DNA from: Cellulomonas xiejunii
GTDB lineage: Bacteria; Actinomycetota; Actinomycetes; Actinomycetales; Cellulomonadaceae
Reading direction: 5' to 3'
Length of the DNA stretch: 64,000 nt
Assembly (NCBI RefSeq): GCF_024508315.1
Contig: NZ_CP101987.1
Location: forward strand, 2,294,001 to 2,358,000
The notes beneath the pieces were generated by a model. The model was not told where the DNA came from. It saw only the letters and a list, made by a program, of their open reading frames with translations, and did no database searches. The position numbers were made by a program, and so were the translations under genes. Positions 26,355 to 33,950 of the stretch are shown in pieces. Within the stretch, counting starts at the first letter, position 1. Each line of letters opens with the position of its first letter.

Positions 26355-27629
26355 CTACGCTCCGCCGTGCGGGGCCTCGGCGGTGCCCGCGGCGGACGGC
26401 GGCGGACCGTTCCGGTGGCCCGACCCTTCGCGCAGGGGCGACCAGGTGCGCGCGACGCGAGCCGTCCGGCTGCGCAGCGTGCCCGCCGGGTCGCCGAGCG
26501 CGGCCCGGACCGCCTCGGGGCCCTCCGCCACGGCGTAGGCGGCGGTCACGCCCGCGGCGGAGAGCTCGCGACGCCCGACGAGCACCTCGCCCGAGACGAC
26601 CACGACCGGCACCGCGAAGGCCAGGGCGCGCCCGGCGACCTCGGCCACGACCTTGCCGTGCAGCGACTGCCAGTCGGTGCGTCCTTCGCCGGTGACGACG
26701 AGGTCGTGCGCGGCGATGCGCGCCGGCAGGTCGACCGCGTCCGCGACCAGTCGCGCCCCGGGCAGCAGCCGGGCCCCGAGCAGCGCCAGGGCGAATCCCA
26801 GGCCTCCCGCGGCACCGGCGCCCGGCAGCGCCGACAACCGGGCCGCGCGCACGTCACTCGTGCCGAGCAGGTCCGCACCCGGTCCCGTGCGCAGCGGCCC
26901 CGCGGCGGTCGTCGCGGCGTGCGCGAACGCGCCGAGCGCGCGCTCGAGGTCCTGCGCCTGCTGCGGCGTCGCGCCCTTCTGCGGGGAGAAGCCTGCCGAC
27001 GCGCCCTGCAGCCCCAGCAGCGGCACGTCGACGTCGACCGCGGCCAGCAGGTCGACCGTCCGCAGGGCGGCTCGCAGGTCCGGCAGCCAGCGCAGGTCGT
27101 CGACCCCGACGTCGCCCAGCGCCCCGCCCCCGCTGCTCATGCGCGCGGCGACGTCGGGCGCCACCGCGCCCGCGGGCAGCAGTGCGCGGGCGAGCGCGAC
27201 GAGGAGCCCGGCGCCCGCGTCGTTGGTGGCGGACCCGCCCAGCCCCACGACGACCCGGTGCGCCCCCGGCAGCGCCGCCGCGACCAGCTCGCCGGCACCG
27301 AGGCTCGTCGTGCGCGTCGGGTCGCGCAGGTCGGGCGGCACGAGCGCCAGCCCGAGCGCGTGCGCGGACTCCACGTGGACGGTCGTACCGACGCGCAGCA
27401 GCGCGGCCGGTGCCGGCTCCCCGACGGGCGACGTCACGGTCACCGGCTCGAGGTCACCGCCGAGCGTGGCGTGCAGCGTCGCGACGAATCCCGGACCCCC
27501 GTCGGCCAGCGGGCACACGTCCACCGTGTCGTGCGGCGCGCCGTCCACCCAGCCGGCGCGCAGCACGTCGGCCGCCTCGGCAGGTGTGAGGCTGGTGCCG
27601 AAGCCGTCGGGGGCCATCAGGACGCGCAC
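26355..27629 (-). CDS. glxK: Glycerate kinase (GlxK family)
   Basis: 424 aa. It phosphorylates D-glycerate. Family features are VRVLMAPDGFGTSLTPAEAAD (usually APDSFKGSL), CPLADGGPGFV, GLGGSATNDAGAG, GAAGGLGFAL and VVTGEGRTDWQSLHGKV. The usual Ser/Lys of the APDSFKxSL motif are Gly and Thr here, a small departure. The last ~50 residues are a low-complexity tail. GTG 27629 is chosen because the core begins there; the open frame extends 10 codons upstream. It matches Rv2205c in gene order. Confidence 0.87.
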   Translation of the reverse strand: MRVLMAPDGFGTSLTPAEAADVLRAGWVDGAPHDTVDVCPLADGGPGFVATLHATLGGDLEPVTVTSPVGEPAPAALLRVGTTVHVESAHALGLALVPPDLRDPTRTTSLGAGELVAAALPGAHRVVVGLGGSATNDAGAGLLVALARALLPAGAVAPDVAARMSSGGGALGDVGVDDLRWLPDLRAALRTVDLLAAVDVDVPLLGLQGASAGFSPQKGATPQQAQDLERALGAFAHAATTAAGPLRTGPGADLLGTSDVRAARLSALPGAGAAGGLGFALALLGARLLPGARLVADAVDLPARIAAHDLVVTGEGRTDWQSLHGKVVAEVAGRALAFAVPVVVVSGEVLVGRRELSAAGVTAAYAVAEGPEAVRAALGDPAGTLRSRTARVARTWSPLREGSGHRNGPPPSAAGTAEAPHGGA

Positions 27630-27714
27630 GCCCCGATGGTGGCACGTGCCGGGCACCACCGGGACCAGCGGTGGTGCCCGCCGGGCGGTCCTGCCGCGTG
27701 CCGAGACCCTGTGG

Positions 27715-27720
27715 GATCAT
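27715..27720 (+). promoter_or_regulatory. -10-like element of a leaderless nadA transcript
   Basis: GATCAT ends 6 bases before GTG 27727. It has the conserved A2 and T6 but lacks the first T. Confidence 0.4.
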
Positions 27721-27726
27721 TCCGCC

Positions 27727-28923
27727 GTGAGCACCCCCACCGGCACGTTCACCGAGCCTGCCCCGTCGGCCCTGCTGCTGCTCGGCCGCGGCGTGGACCT
27801 GGCCTCCGAGCGTGGCGTCGAGTGCGTCGGCGCCCTGCCCGAGCCGGGCGACCCCACGCTGCTCGCCCGCGCCCGTGCGGCGCGCGCGGCCCTGGGCGAC
27901 CGCGCCTTCGTCCTCGGGCACCACTACCAGCGCGACGAGGTGATCGCGTTCGCCGACGTCACCGGCGACTCGTTCAAGCTCGCGCGCGAGGCTGCGGCGC
28001 GGCCCGACGCGGAGTTCGTGGTGTTCTGCGGCGTGCACTTCATGGCGGAGTCGGCCGACATCCTCACGGCGGACACGCAGCAGGTCGTGCTGCCGGACCT
28101 GGCGGCCGGCTGCTCGATGGCCGACATGGCGGCGATTGACCAGGTCGAGGACGCCTGGGACGTGCTCGTCGACGCCGGGGTCGCGCAGGACACCGTGCCG
28201 GTGACCTACATGAACTCCACCGCCGCCATCAAGGCGTTCACGGGTCGTCATGGCGGCACGGTCTGCACCTCGTCCAACGCCCACGTCGCGCTGCGGTGGG
28301 CGTTCGACAAGGTCGGCGGCGTCGACGGCCGCGGCAAGGTGCTGTTCATGCCGGACCAGCACCTCGGTCGCAACACCGCCGTCACCCGGCTCGGTCTGTC
28401 GCTCGACGACTGCGTGGTCTTCGACCCCCGCAAGCCCGGCGGTGGCGTCACGGCGCAGCAGCTGCGGGACGCGCGGATGATCCTGTGGCGCGGTCACTGC
28501 TCGGTGCACGGTCGGTTCTCGGTGCGCAACGTCACCGACGTGCGTGCCGCCGTGCCCGGTGTGACGGTCCTGGTGCATCCCGAGTGCACGCACGAGGTCG
28601 TCACCGCGGCCGACATGGTCGGGTCGACGGAGTACATCATCCAGGCCCTCGACGCGGCCGAGCCCGGGTCGTCCTGGGCCATCGGGACCGAGCTCAACCT
28701 CGTCCGGCGCCTCGCGGCACAGCACCCGGAGCTCACGGTGCACTACCTCGACTCCACGGTGTGCTTCTGCTCGACCATGAACCGGATCGACCTGCCGCAC
28801 CTGGTCTGGGCGCTCGAGTCGCTCGTCGAGGGCCGCGTCCCCAACCGGATCGTGGTCGACCCCGACGACGCGCACTGGGCGCGCGTCGCACTGGACCAGA
28901 TGTTGGCGCTGCCGGGGATCTGA
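27727..28923 (+). CDS. nadA: Quinolinate synthase A
   Basis: 398 aa. It condenses iminoaspartate with dihydroxyacetone phosphate to make quinolinate, the NAD precursor, using a [4Fe-4S] cluster. The substrate site is LGHHYQRDEVI. Cluster cysteines are expected in VVFCGVHFMAESADIL, in LVHPECTHEVV and in STVCFCSTMNRIDLP. YMNSTAAIKAF and GHCSVHGRF are also typical. nadB and nadC, often adjacent, are not in the window. It may be co-transcribed with the DJ-1 gene 32 bases downstream. Confidence 0.95.
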   Translation: MSTPTGTFTEPAPSALLLLGRGVDLASERGVECVGALPEPGDPTLLARARAARAALGDRAFVLGHHYQRDEVIAFADVTGDSFKLAREAAARPDAEFVVFCGVHFMAESADILTADTQQVVLPDLAAGCSMADMAAIDQVEDAWDVLVDAGVAQDTVPVTYMNSTAAIKAFTGRHGGTVCTSSNAHVALRWAFDKVGGVDGRGKVLFMPDQHLGRNTAVTRLGLSLDDCVVFDPRKPGGGVTAQQLRDARMILWRGHCSVHGRFSVRNVTDVRAAVPGVTVLVHPECTHEVVTAADMVGSTEYIIQALDAAEPGSSWAIGTELNLVRRLAAQHPELTVHYLDSTVCFCSTMNRIDLPHLVWALESLVEGRVPNRIVVDPDDAHWARVALDQMLALPGI

Positions 28924-28955
28924 CCGCTCCACAACCGACCTCGAGGAGGCCGTCG

Positions 28956-29555
28956 ATGCCGACCCAGTCCGCGCTGCGTGTGGGCCTGCTCGTGTTCGAC
29001 GACGTGGAGGAGCTCGACGTCGTCGGCCCGTGGGAGGTGCTCGCGTGGTGGGCACGGCACAGCCCGCTGCGCCCCGACGTCCTGACCTTCTCGGTCGACG
29101 GGGGCGGGGTGCGCTGCGCGAAGGGACTGCGGCTCGTGCCCGACACGAGCGCCGAGGACGTCGGGCCGCTCACGGTGCTGGTCCACCCCGGCGGGTTCGG
29201 CACGCGCTCCCTGATGGCCGACGAGCAGCACCTCGCCTGGGTGCGGACGATGCGGGCCTGCACGCCGCTGATGACCAGCGTGTGCACGGGTGCTCTCGTC
29301 TACGCCGCCGCGGGTCTCCTGACCGCCCGACCGGCGACCACGCACCACGGCTGCCTCGACGACCTGGTCGCGGCCGACCCGACCGTGCTCGTCGACGTCG
29401 ACGCACGGTTCGTGGACGACGGCGACGTCATCACGTCGGCCGGCGTGTCGGCAGGGATCGACATGGCGCTGCACCTGGTCTCCCGGCTGGAGTCCCCCGA
29501 GGCCGCGCGGGGCGTGCGGCGGGGCATCCAGTACGACCCGGCCCCGACCGTCTGA
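28956..29555 (+). CDS. DJ-1/PfpI family protein (isonitrile hydratase-like)
   Basis: 199 aa. It has the class I glutamine amidotransferase-like fold with VGLLVFDDVEELDVVGPWEVL at the N-terminus, LVHPGGFGTRSL and the nucleophile elbow TSVCTGALVYAAAGLL, where Cys is the likely catalytic residue. The Asp/Glu of VFDDVEELD fit the isocyanide hydratase subgroup more than Hsp31 or the AraC-type regulators; there is no HTH domain. ATG 28956 has GAGGAGG 7 bases upstream. Its stop codon lies in the first unit of a tandem repeat. Confidence 0.85.
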   Translation: MPTQSALRVGLLVFDDVEELDVVGPWEVLAWWARHSPLRPDVLTFSVDGGGVRCAKGLRLVPDTSAEDVGPLTVLVHPGGFGTRSLMADEQHLAWVRTMRACTPLMTSVCTGALVYAAAGLLTARPATTHHGCLDDLVAADPTVLVDVDARFVDDGDVITSAGVSAGIDMALHLVSRLESPEAARGVRRGIQYDPAPTV

Positions 29556-29617
29556 ACCCCGCCCGTCCTGAAACCCCGCCCGTCCTGAAACCCCGGCCGT
29601 CCTGAACCCCGCCCGTC
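29552..29617. repeat. Four-unit short tandem repeat
   Basis: Units at 29552-29567, 29568-29584, 29585-29601 and 29602-29617 have the consensus CTGAAACCCCGCCCGTC, with one A missing in the first and last and one C-to-G change in the third. The first unit contains the stop codon of the DJ-1 gene. Confidence 0.85.
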
Positions 29618-29642
29618 CGGCCCCCGCACGAGCTCGACCGGA

Positions 29643-29665
29643 ACCGTCGGTAACGTACCGACGGT
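29643..29665. promoter_or_regulatory. Inverted repeat overlapping a leaderless promoter and start codon
   Basis: Perfect 10-base arms ACCGTCGGTA and TACCGACGGT flank ACG. The -10 hexamer TAACGT (29651-29656) lies at its centre and the GTG start at 29664 lies in its right arm, 7 bases later. A bound dimeric repressor would cover both. Confidence 0.5.
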
Positions 29666-30191
29666 GTCCCGGATGCTGCAGCTCGCCCTCGTCACCCTCC
29701 GTCCGCGTGCCGCCGTCGCCGGGCGGGACCTGCTCGACCCCTCCGTGACGCACCTGCGGGTGCGGCTCGGCGACCTCGACCTGTACCGGCACGTCAACAA
29801 CGCGGTGTACCTGCAGTACATGGACCTGGGGCGGTCCAACTACCTCGCCGACCTCGGGGCGTTCGGCAGGCTATCCGCACGCGGCTGGTACCCGGTCGTC
29901 GCTGCGTCGACCATGAGCTACCGCCGCTCCCTGACGCTGGGCCAGCGGTTCACGGTCACGACCCGGGTGCTGGGGTGGGACGGCCGCGTCGTCTACCTCG
30001 AGCAGGTCGTCGAGCGCGACGGGCAGCTCGTCGCGCGCGGCTGGGTCGCCGGTCGGTTCCTGTCCCGCGCGGGTGACCGCATCGCCCCCGCCGACGTCGT
30101 GTCCGCGATCGACGGCGGCGACCGCGTGAGCCCGACGCTCCCCGACGACGTGGCCACCTGGGCGCGCGCGGTGGACGTCGCGCACCGCTGA
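29664..30191 (+). CDS. Acyl-CoA thioesterase, 4HBT hot-dog fold
   Basis: 175 aa. One hot-dog domain: LRVRLGDLDLYRHVNNAVYLQYMDLGRSNYL carries the long-helix region (given here as the segment between residues ~30 and 60), followed by MSYRRSLTLGQRFTVTTRVLGW and VVERDGQLVARGWVAGRF. The D-x-HVNNA pattern is that of YbgC/FatB-like thioesterases. It is probably a cytoplasmic acyl-CoA hydrolase; chain length is unknown. The GTG at 29664 is supported by a leaderless -10; ATG 29673 is an alternative. Confidence 0.83.
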   Translation: MSRMLQLALVTLRPRAAVAGRDLLDPSVTHLRVRLGDLDLYRHVNNAVYLQYMDLGRSNYLADLGAFGRLSARGWYPVVAASTMSYRRSLTLGQRFTVTTRVLGWDGRVVYLEQVVERDGQLVARGWVAGRFLSRAGDRIAPADVVSAIDGGDRVSPTLPDDVATWARAVDVAHR

Positions 30192-30227
30192 CGGCGGCGC
30201 GCCCGCCCTCGGTCGCGAGCCTCGCGC

Positions 30228-31622
30228 TCAGGCGCGGGGCGTCAGCACCTCCAGCAGGAGCGCCTCGGCGAGCACGACCCGCTCGAGCTCACCCAGGTGC
30301 ACCGACTCGTCCGCACCGTGGGCTCGCGAGTCGGGGTCCTCGACCCCGGTGACGAGGATCGTGGCGTCGGGGTACACGTCGAGCAGGTCGCTGATGAACG
30401 GGATCGACCCGCCGACCCCGATGTCGACGGGCGGCGTGCCCCACGACGTGCCCATGGCCCAGCGCGCGGCCCGCATCCCCGCCGAGTCGGCCGGCGCCTG
30501 GAAGGGCCTGCCCTGCTCCCCCTCGTGCACAGTGACCCGGGCACCGAACGGAGCGTGCGTCAGCAGGTGCTCGCGCATGGCGGCCATCGCCGCCGCGGGG
30601 TCCTGCCCGGGCGCGAGGCGCACCGAGAGCTTGGCGGACGCGCGCGGCGTGAGGGTGTTCGAGGCGCTCGCGACGCGCGGCGCGTCCAGACCGATGACCC
30701 CGATCGACGGGCGGGTCCACAGCCGCGCCGTCAGCGGGCCGGTGCCGGCCAGGCGCACGCCCTCGAGGACGCCGGCGTCGGCGCGCAGGTCGGCCTCGTC
30801 GTAGTCGACCTGCGGGTCGGCGGCATGCACCAGGCCCGCGACCGCGACGTCACCCTGCTCGTCGTGCAGGGTCGTGATGAGGCGGGCCAGCAGCGTCGGT
30901 GCGTCGAGCAGCGGGCCGCCGAACATGCCCGAGTGGACGGCGTGGTCGAGGACCTCGACGTCCACCACGAGGTCGACCAGGCCGCGCAGCGACGTGGTCA
31001 GGCCGGGGACGCCCACCTTCCAGTTGGACGAGTCGGCCACGACGATGACGTCGGCGGCGAGCAGGTCGCGGTGCGCGTGCAGGAAGTCCACGAACGTCGG
31101 GGAGCCGATCTCCTCCTCGCCCTCGACGAACACGGTCACACCGACGCCGAGCTCGTCGCCCAGCGCGCGCAGCGCGCCCACGTGGGCCACGACACCGGCC
31201 TTGTCGTCCGCGGCGCCGCGGCCGTACAGCCGCTCGCCGCGCTGCGTGGGCTCGAAGGGCTCCGTGGACCAGTGGGCGTCCTCCCCCGGCGGCTGCACGT
31301 CGTGGTGGGCGTACAGCAGCACGGTCGGCGCGCCGGCGGGTGCCGGACGACGCGCGACGACCGCGGGCGCGCCGGTCGCGCCGTCCCGGCCCGTGACGCG
31401 CAGCACGTCCACCTGGGGCATGCCTGCGTCCGCCAGCAGACGCGCGACCGCGGTGGCCGACGCCTCCACGTGCGCCTGGTCGAACTCGGCGTTCGAGACG
31501 CTCGGGATGCGCACGAGCGCCTCGAGGTCGGCACGGACACCGGCGAACTGCGCCGCGACGCGCTCGCGCAGCGTCGCGACCCGCTCGTCGGTCAGGGTGG
31601 GGACGGGATCGGTGGTGGTCAC
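30228..31622 (-). CDS. M20-family dipeptidase
   Basis: 464 aa. It is a zinc-dependent exopeptidase acting on small peptides in the cytoplasm. Metal-site motifs are YAHHDVQPPG (His and catalytic Asp), GRGAADDKAG (bridging Asp), EGEEEIGSP (catalytic Glu), ADSSNW and, near the C-terminus, the last His in RAHGADESVHLGE. The lid dimerisation domain lies between about 205 and 325. ArgE/DapE-type deacylases are less likely because of the HDVQPPG form seen in CNDP-type dipeptidases. GTG 31622 follows a TAGCGT element by 8 bases. Confidence 0.9.
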   Translation of the reverse strand: MTTTDPVPTLTDERVATLRERVAAQFAGVRADLEALVRIPSVSNAEFDQAHVEASATAVARLLADAGMPQVDVLRVTGRDGATGAPAVVARRPAPAGAPTVLLYAHHDVQPPGEDAHWSTEPFEPTQRGERLYGRGAADDKAGVVAHVGALRALGDELGVGVTVFVEGEEEIGSPTFVDFLHAHRDLLAADVIVVADSSNWKVGVPGLTTSLRGLVDLVVDVEVLDHAVHSGMFGGPLLDAPTLLARLITTLHDEQGDVAVAGLVHAADPQVDYDEADLRADAGVLEGVRLAGTGPLTARLWTRPSIGVIGLDAPRVASASNTLTPRASAKLSVRLAPGQDPAAAMAAMREHLLTHAPFGARVTVHEGEQGRPFQAPADSAGMRAARWAMGTSWGTPPVDIGVGGSIPFISDLLDVYPDATILVTGVEDPDSRAHGADESVHLGELERVVLAEALLLEVLTPRA

Positions 31623-31630
31623 GTCGTACG

Positions 31631-31648
31631 ACGCTACTCGACTACCCT
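31631..31648. promoter_or_regulatory. Back-to-back divergent leaderless promoters
   Basis: The minus-strand TAGCGT (31636-31631) serves GTG 31622 at 8 bases; the plus-strand TACCCT (31643-31648) serves GTG 31655 at 6 bases. Only 32 bases separate the two start codons, so the two -35 regions must overlap the opposite gene's promoter or coding sequence. Confidence 0.5.
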
Positions 31649-31654
31649 GGAGGA

Positions 31655-32254
31655 GTGTTCGGACGCAAGCAGGATCCCCCGCTGACCGTCGACGCGCCCG
31701 TCGTCGACGAGCCGCCGCAGCCCACTCCCTCCGGCAAGGGTCGCCCGACGCCGAAGCGCAAGGAGGCGGAGGCCCGCAACAAGCGCCCCCTCGTCCCCGC
31801 GGACCGTCGAGCCGCTGCGCGCGAAGCCCGCGCCAAGGCCCGTGTCCAGCGTGACCTGGAGTACCAGGCGATGCGCAACGGCGACGAGCGCCACATGCCG
31901 GCGCGCGACCGGGGCCCGGTGCGCCGCTACGTGCGCGACAGCATCGACGCACGCTGGAACCTGGGCGAGTTCTTCCTGCCGTTCGCCGCGTTCTGCCTCG
32001 TCCTGCAGCTCGTCACCGCGATCAGCGCACCCCTCGTCGCAGAGATCTCGCTCGTGGTGCTCTACGCCTACATCGTCACCGCGATGTTCGACGTCGCGAT
32101 GATGTGGCGGGGCCTGAAGAAGCGTCTCGTCGCCAAGTTCGGCGCCGAGGCGCTGCCCCGCGGCCTGGCGATGTACGCGGTGATGCGTGCGTTCCAGCTG
32201 CGGCCGATGAGGCTCCCGAAGCCCCGGGTCCAGCACGGGCAGCACCCGGCCTGA
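31655..32254 (+). CDS. DUF3043-family membrane protein
   Basis: 199 aa. A basic, Pro/Lys/Arg-rich N-terminus (to about 85) precedes VRRYVRDSIDARWNLGEFFLPF and two membrane segments (about 105-147: FFLPFAAFCLVLQLVTAI and LVVLYAYIVTAMFDVAMM). WRGLKKRLVAKFG and MYAVMRAFQLRPMRLPKP complete the DUF3043 pattern, conserved in actinobacteria, of unknown function. The start GTG 31655 has both GGAGGA and a -10 hexamer close by, so either initiation mode fits. Confidence 0.85.
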   Translation: MFGRKQDPPLTVDAPVVDEPPQPTPSGKGRPTPKRKEAEARNKRPLVPADRRAAAREARAKARVQRDLEYQAMRNGDERHMPARDRGPVRRYVRDSIDARWNLGEFFLPFAAFCLVLQLVTAISAPLVAEISLVVLYAYIVTAMFDVAMMWRGLKKRLVAKFGAEALPRGLAMYAVMRAFQLRPMRLPKPRVQHGQHPA

Positions 32255-32258
32255 CGGG

Positions 32259-32276
32259 ACGGCGCTCCGGCGCCGT
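32259..32276. terminator. Small hairpin between convergent genes
   Basis: 7-bp arms ACGGCGC/GCGCCGT with loop TCCG, directly after the DUF3043 stop and before the stop of the opposing gene. Confidence 0.5.
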
Positions 32277-33074
32277 TCAGCCCGCGCAGGCCCGCACGGC
32301 CTGCAGCACCAGGAATCCGACGAAGAGCAGCGGCACGATCGGCGGGATGCCGCTACGGCGTGCGGGCTGCTCCGTCCCGGGGCGTGGCTGCTGACGCGCC
32401 GCCTGCCCGGGGGTCGACGGTCGTGACGGCGCGCCGCCCACGGGCACCCAGCGGTGGTCCGGGGTGAGCACGTGCCCGTTGACGACGTCACCGACCCGGT
32501 ACGTGCGTCGGGCCGGCGGCGCGGCACCCTGCACGGCGGTCGATGCGCTGCTCTGCTGCGCCCGGGCGGCCTCGACCTGGCGCGCCCGCTCGGACGCGCG
32601 CCCCGCCGCCGCGCGCGCGTCGGCCGCGCGGTTCTGGGTCGCCCGCTGCTCCGCCGACGCCTCCTGCGACACCGCCCGCCGGTCGGCCGCAGCTCTCTCC
32701 GCCGCGAGCTGATGCTCGGCTGCCCGACGCGCAGAGCGCTGCGCGGCCGACTGCTCGCCACGGGCGCCGGTGCCCGCAGCCGGCTGCGGCGCCTGCCGAC
32801 GCGAGGGCTCCCCGGCCGCTCGTCCTCGCACCCGCGAGTCGAGGGGGACCCACTCGCCGTCCGGGGTCAGCACGTACCCGTCGACGAGGTCGCCGGCCAC
32901 GTACGGCTGGACCGGCGCGCGGCGCAGCGGGACCCAGGTCAGGTCGTCGTCGAGCATGTGCCCGTCGACGACGTCACCGATCCGGTAGGGCGATCCCCCG
33001 GTCGGTGACAGGCGCACCCACTCTCCCGACGGGGTCAGCTCGAAACCGTCGACCACCGCACCGACCGCGTACAT
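32277..33074 (-). CDS. Tail-anchored protein with four VDG/WVPL repeats
   Basis: 265 aa. Four ~21-residue repeats share the form Y-x-x-G-x-[VL]-V-[DN]-G-x-x-L-x-x-D-x-x-W-V-P-L: residues 2-22, 30-49, 57-76 and 192-212. Between repeats 3 and 4 lies a long Ala/Arg/Gln/Glu helix (about 85-185) with coiled-coil character. A hydrophobic segment at 244-262 (IPPIVPLLFVGFLVLQAV) ends the protein, suggesting a C-terminal membrane anchor with the repeats in the cytoplasm. I do not recognise the repeat; it may be a small beta-hairpin module. The start ATG lies right at repeat 1. No operon partner is evident. Confidence 0.78.
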   Translation of the reverse strand: MYAVGAVVDGFELTPSGEWVRLSPTGGSPYRIGDVVDGHMLDDDLTWVPLRRAPVQPYVAGDLVDGYVLTPDGEWVPLDSRVRGRAAGEPSRRQAPQPAAGTGARGEQSAAQRSARRAAEHQLAAERAAADRRAVSQEASAEQRATQNRAADARAAAGRASERARQVEAARAQQSSASTAVQGAAPPARRTYRVGDVVNGHVLTPDHRWVPVGGAPSRPSTPGQAARQQPRPGTEQPARRSGIPPIVPLLFVGFLVLQAVRACAG

Positions 33075-33108
33075 GACCCTCCTCGACGACGTCCCACCTG
33101 GCGGCAGG

Positions 33109-33762
33109 CTACCCCTCGGTCGGCACGGTCAGTCGCGGCAGCAGCACGTGGACGAGCGGCCCGATCGCCAGCGCGTACGCGAGCGTGCCGAGGCCCACCG
33201 TTCCCCCGAGGGCCCACCCCGCCGCCACGACGAGGACCTCGATCGCGCCGCGCACCCACCGGACCGGGTGCCCGGTCCGTGCGACGAGCCCCGTCATCAG
33301 CCCGTCCCGCGGCCCGGGGCCGAGTCGCGCCCCCACGTACAGCCCGGTCGCCACCGCGTTGACGCCGACCCCCAGCACGACCATCGCCACGCGGACGGCG
33401 AGCGGCAGCGGCTCGGGCAGCATCGCCGCGAGCGCGAGGAACGGGTCGACCAGCGCACCGATCACGAGCACGTTGGCCGCGGTGCCGACTCCCGGGCGCT
33501 GGCGCAGCGGCACCCAGCACACGAGGACGACGAGCGAGATCACGACGGTGGTCGTCCCGAAGGTCCACCCGGTCACGCGTGCGACCCCCTGGCTCAGCAC
33601 GTCCCAGGGCATCGACCCGAGCGCCGGGTGGACGAGCAGCGCGACGGAGGCGGCGTACAGGACGAGCCCGGCTCCGAGCTGCGCGCCGCGGCGCGCACCG
33701 GCCCGACCGCGCGGCACCACCTGGTCCTCGGTGCGCGCTCCGTCGGGGGCGGGCCTCACCAC
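33109..33762 (-). CDS. YczE-type integral membrane protein
   Basis: 217 aa. Five or six hydrophobic segments follow a short basic N-terminus. Typical features of the YczE/YyaS/YitT-like group are LLVHPALGSMPWDVLSQGVA, the central GVGVNAVATGLYVGARLGPG and PRDGLMTGL. The function of the family is unknown; transport has been proposed. It is divergent from a MocR regulator, the standard yczE-yczR pairing. A small membrane ORF lies immediately upstream and overlaps its start. GTG 33762 or the next codon, also GTG, is the start. Confidence 0.82.
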   Translation of the reverse strand: MVRPAPDGARTEDQVVPRGRAGARRGAQLGAGLVLYAASVALLVHPALGSMPWDVLSQGVARVTGWTFGTTTVVISLVVLVCWVPLRQRPGVGTAANVLVIGALVDPFLALAAMLPEPLPLAVRVAMVVLGVGVNAVATGLYVGARLGPGPRDGLMTGLVARTGHPVRWVRGAIEVLVVAAGWALGGTVGLGTLAYALAIGPLVHVLLPRLTVPTEG

Positions 33763-33887
33763 GTCGCGCCTCGCTCGTCACCGGGTCGGCTGGGAGGCGG
33801 TCGATGGCCGAGCCCGTCGCCGCGGACGCACCGGGCGAGGGCGACGAGCACGACCGCGAGAGGGAAGGAGGCCACGAACCAGAGCAT
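33756..33887 (-). CDS. Possible 43-residue membrane peptide upstream of the YczE gene
   Basis: From ATG 33887, with GAGGG six bases upstream, the frame reads MLWFVASFPLAVVLVALARC and then a hydrophilic Arg/Pro-rich tail ending at 33756. Its stop codon overlaps the start of the YczE gene (GTGGTGA), as expected of a translationally coupled leader gene. A longer form would begin at ATG 33923. It has one hydrophobic helix and no known family. It could instead be a non-functional leader ORF. Confidence 0.5.
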   Translation of the reverse strand: MLWFVASFPLAVVLVALARCVRGDGLGHRPPPSRPGDERGATW

Positions 33888-33919
33888 GGCCCCACCCTCG
33901 CGACGGGTGGCCTTGTTAT

Positions 33920-33950
33920 CCATAGCCACTTCGTCAAGAGTGGACCCATG
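33920..33950. promoter_or_regulatory. Candidate MocR (YczR-type) operator
   Basis: On the minus strand AAGTGGCTATGG (33931-33920) and on the plus strand AGAGTGGACCCATG (33937-33950) give inverted AGTGG cores, 8 bases apart, between the two divergent genes. I recall AAAGTGGACTA-like motifs as proposed YczR sites; this resembles them. Confidence 0.5.
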
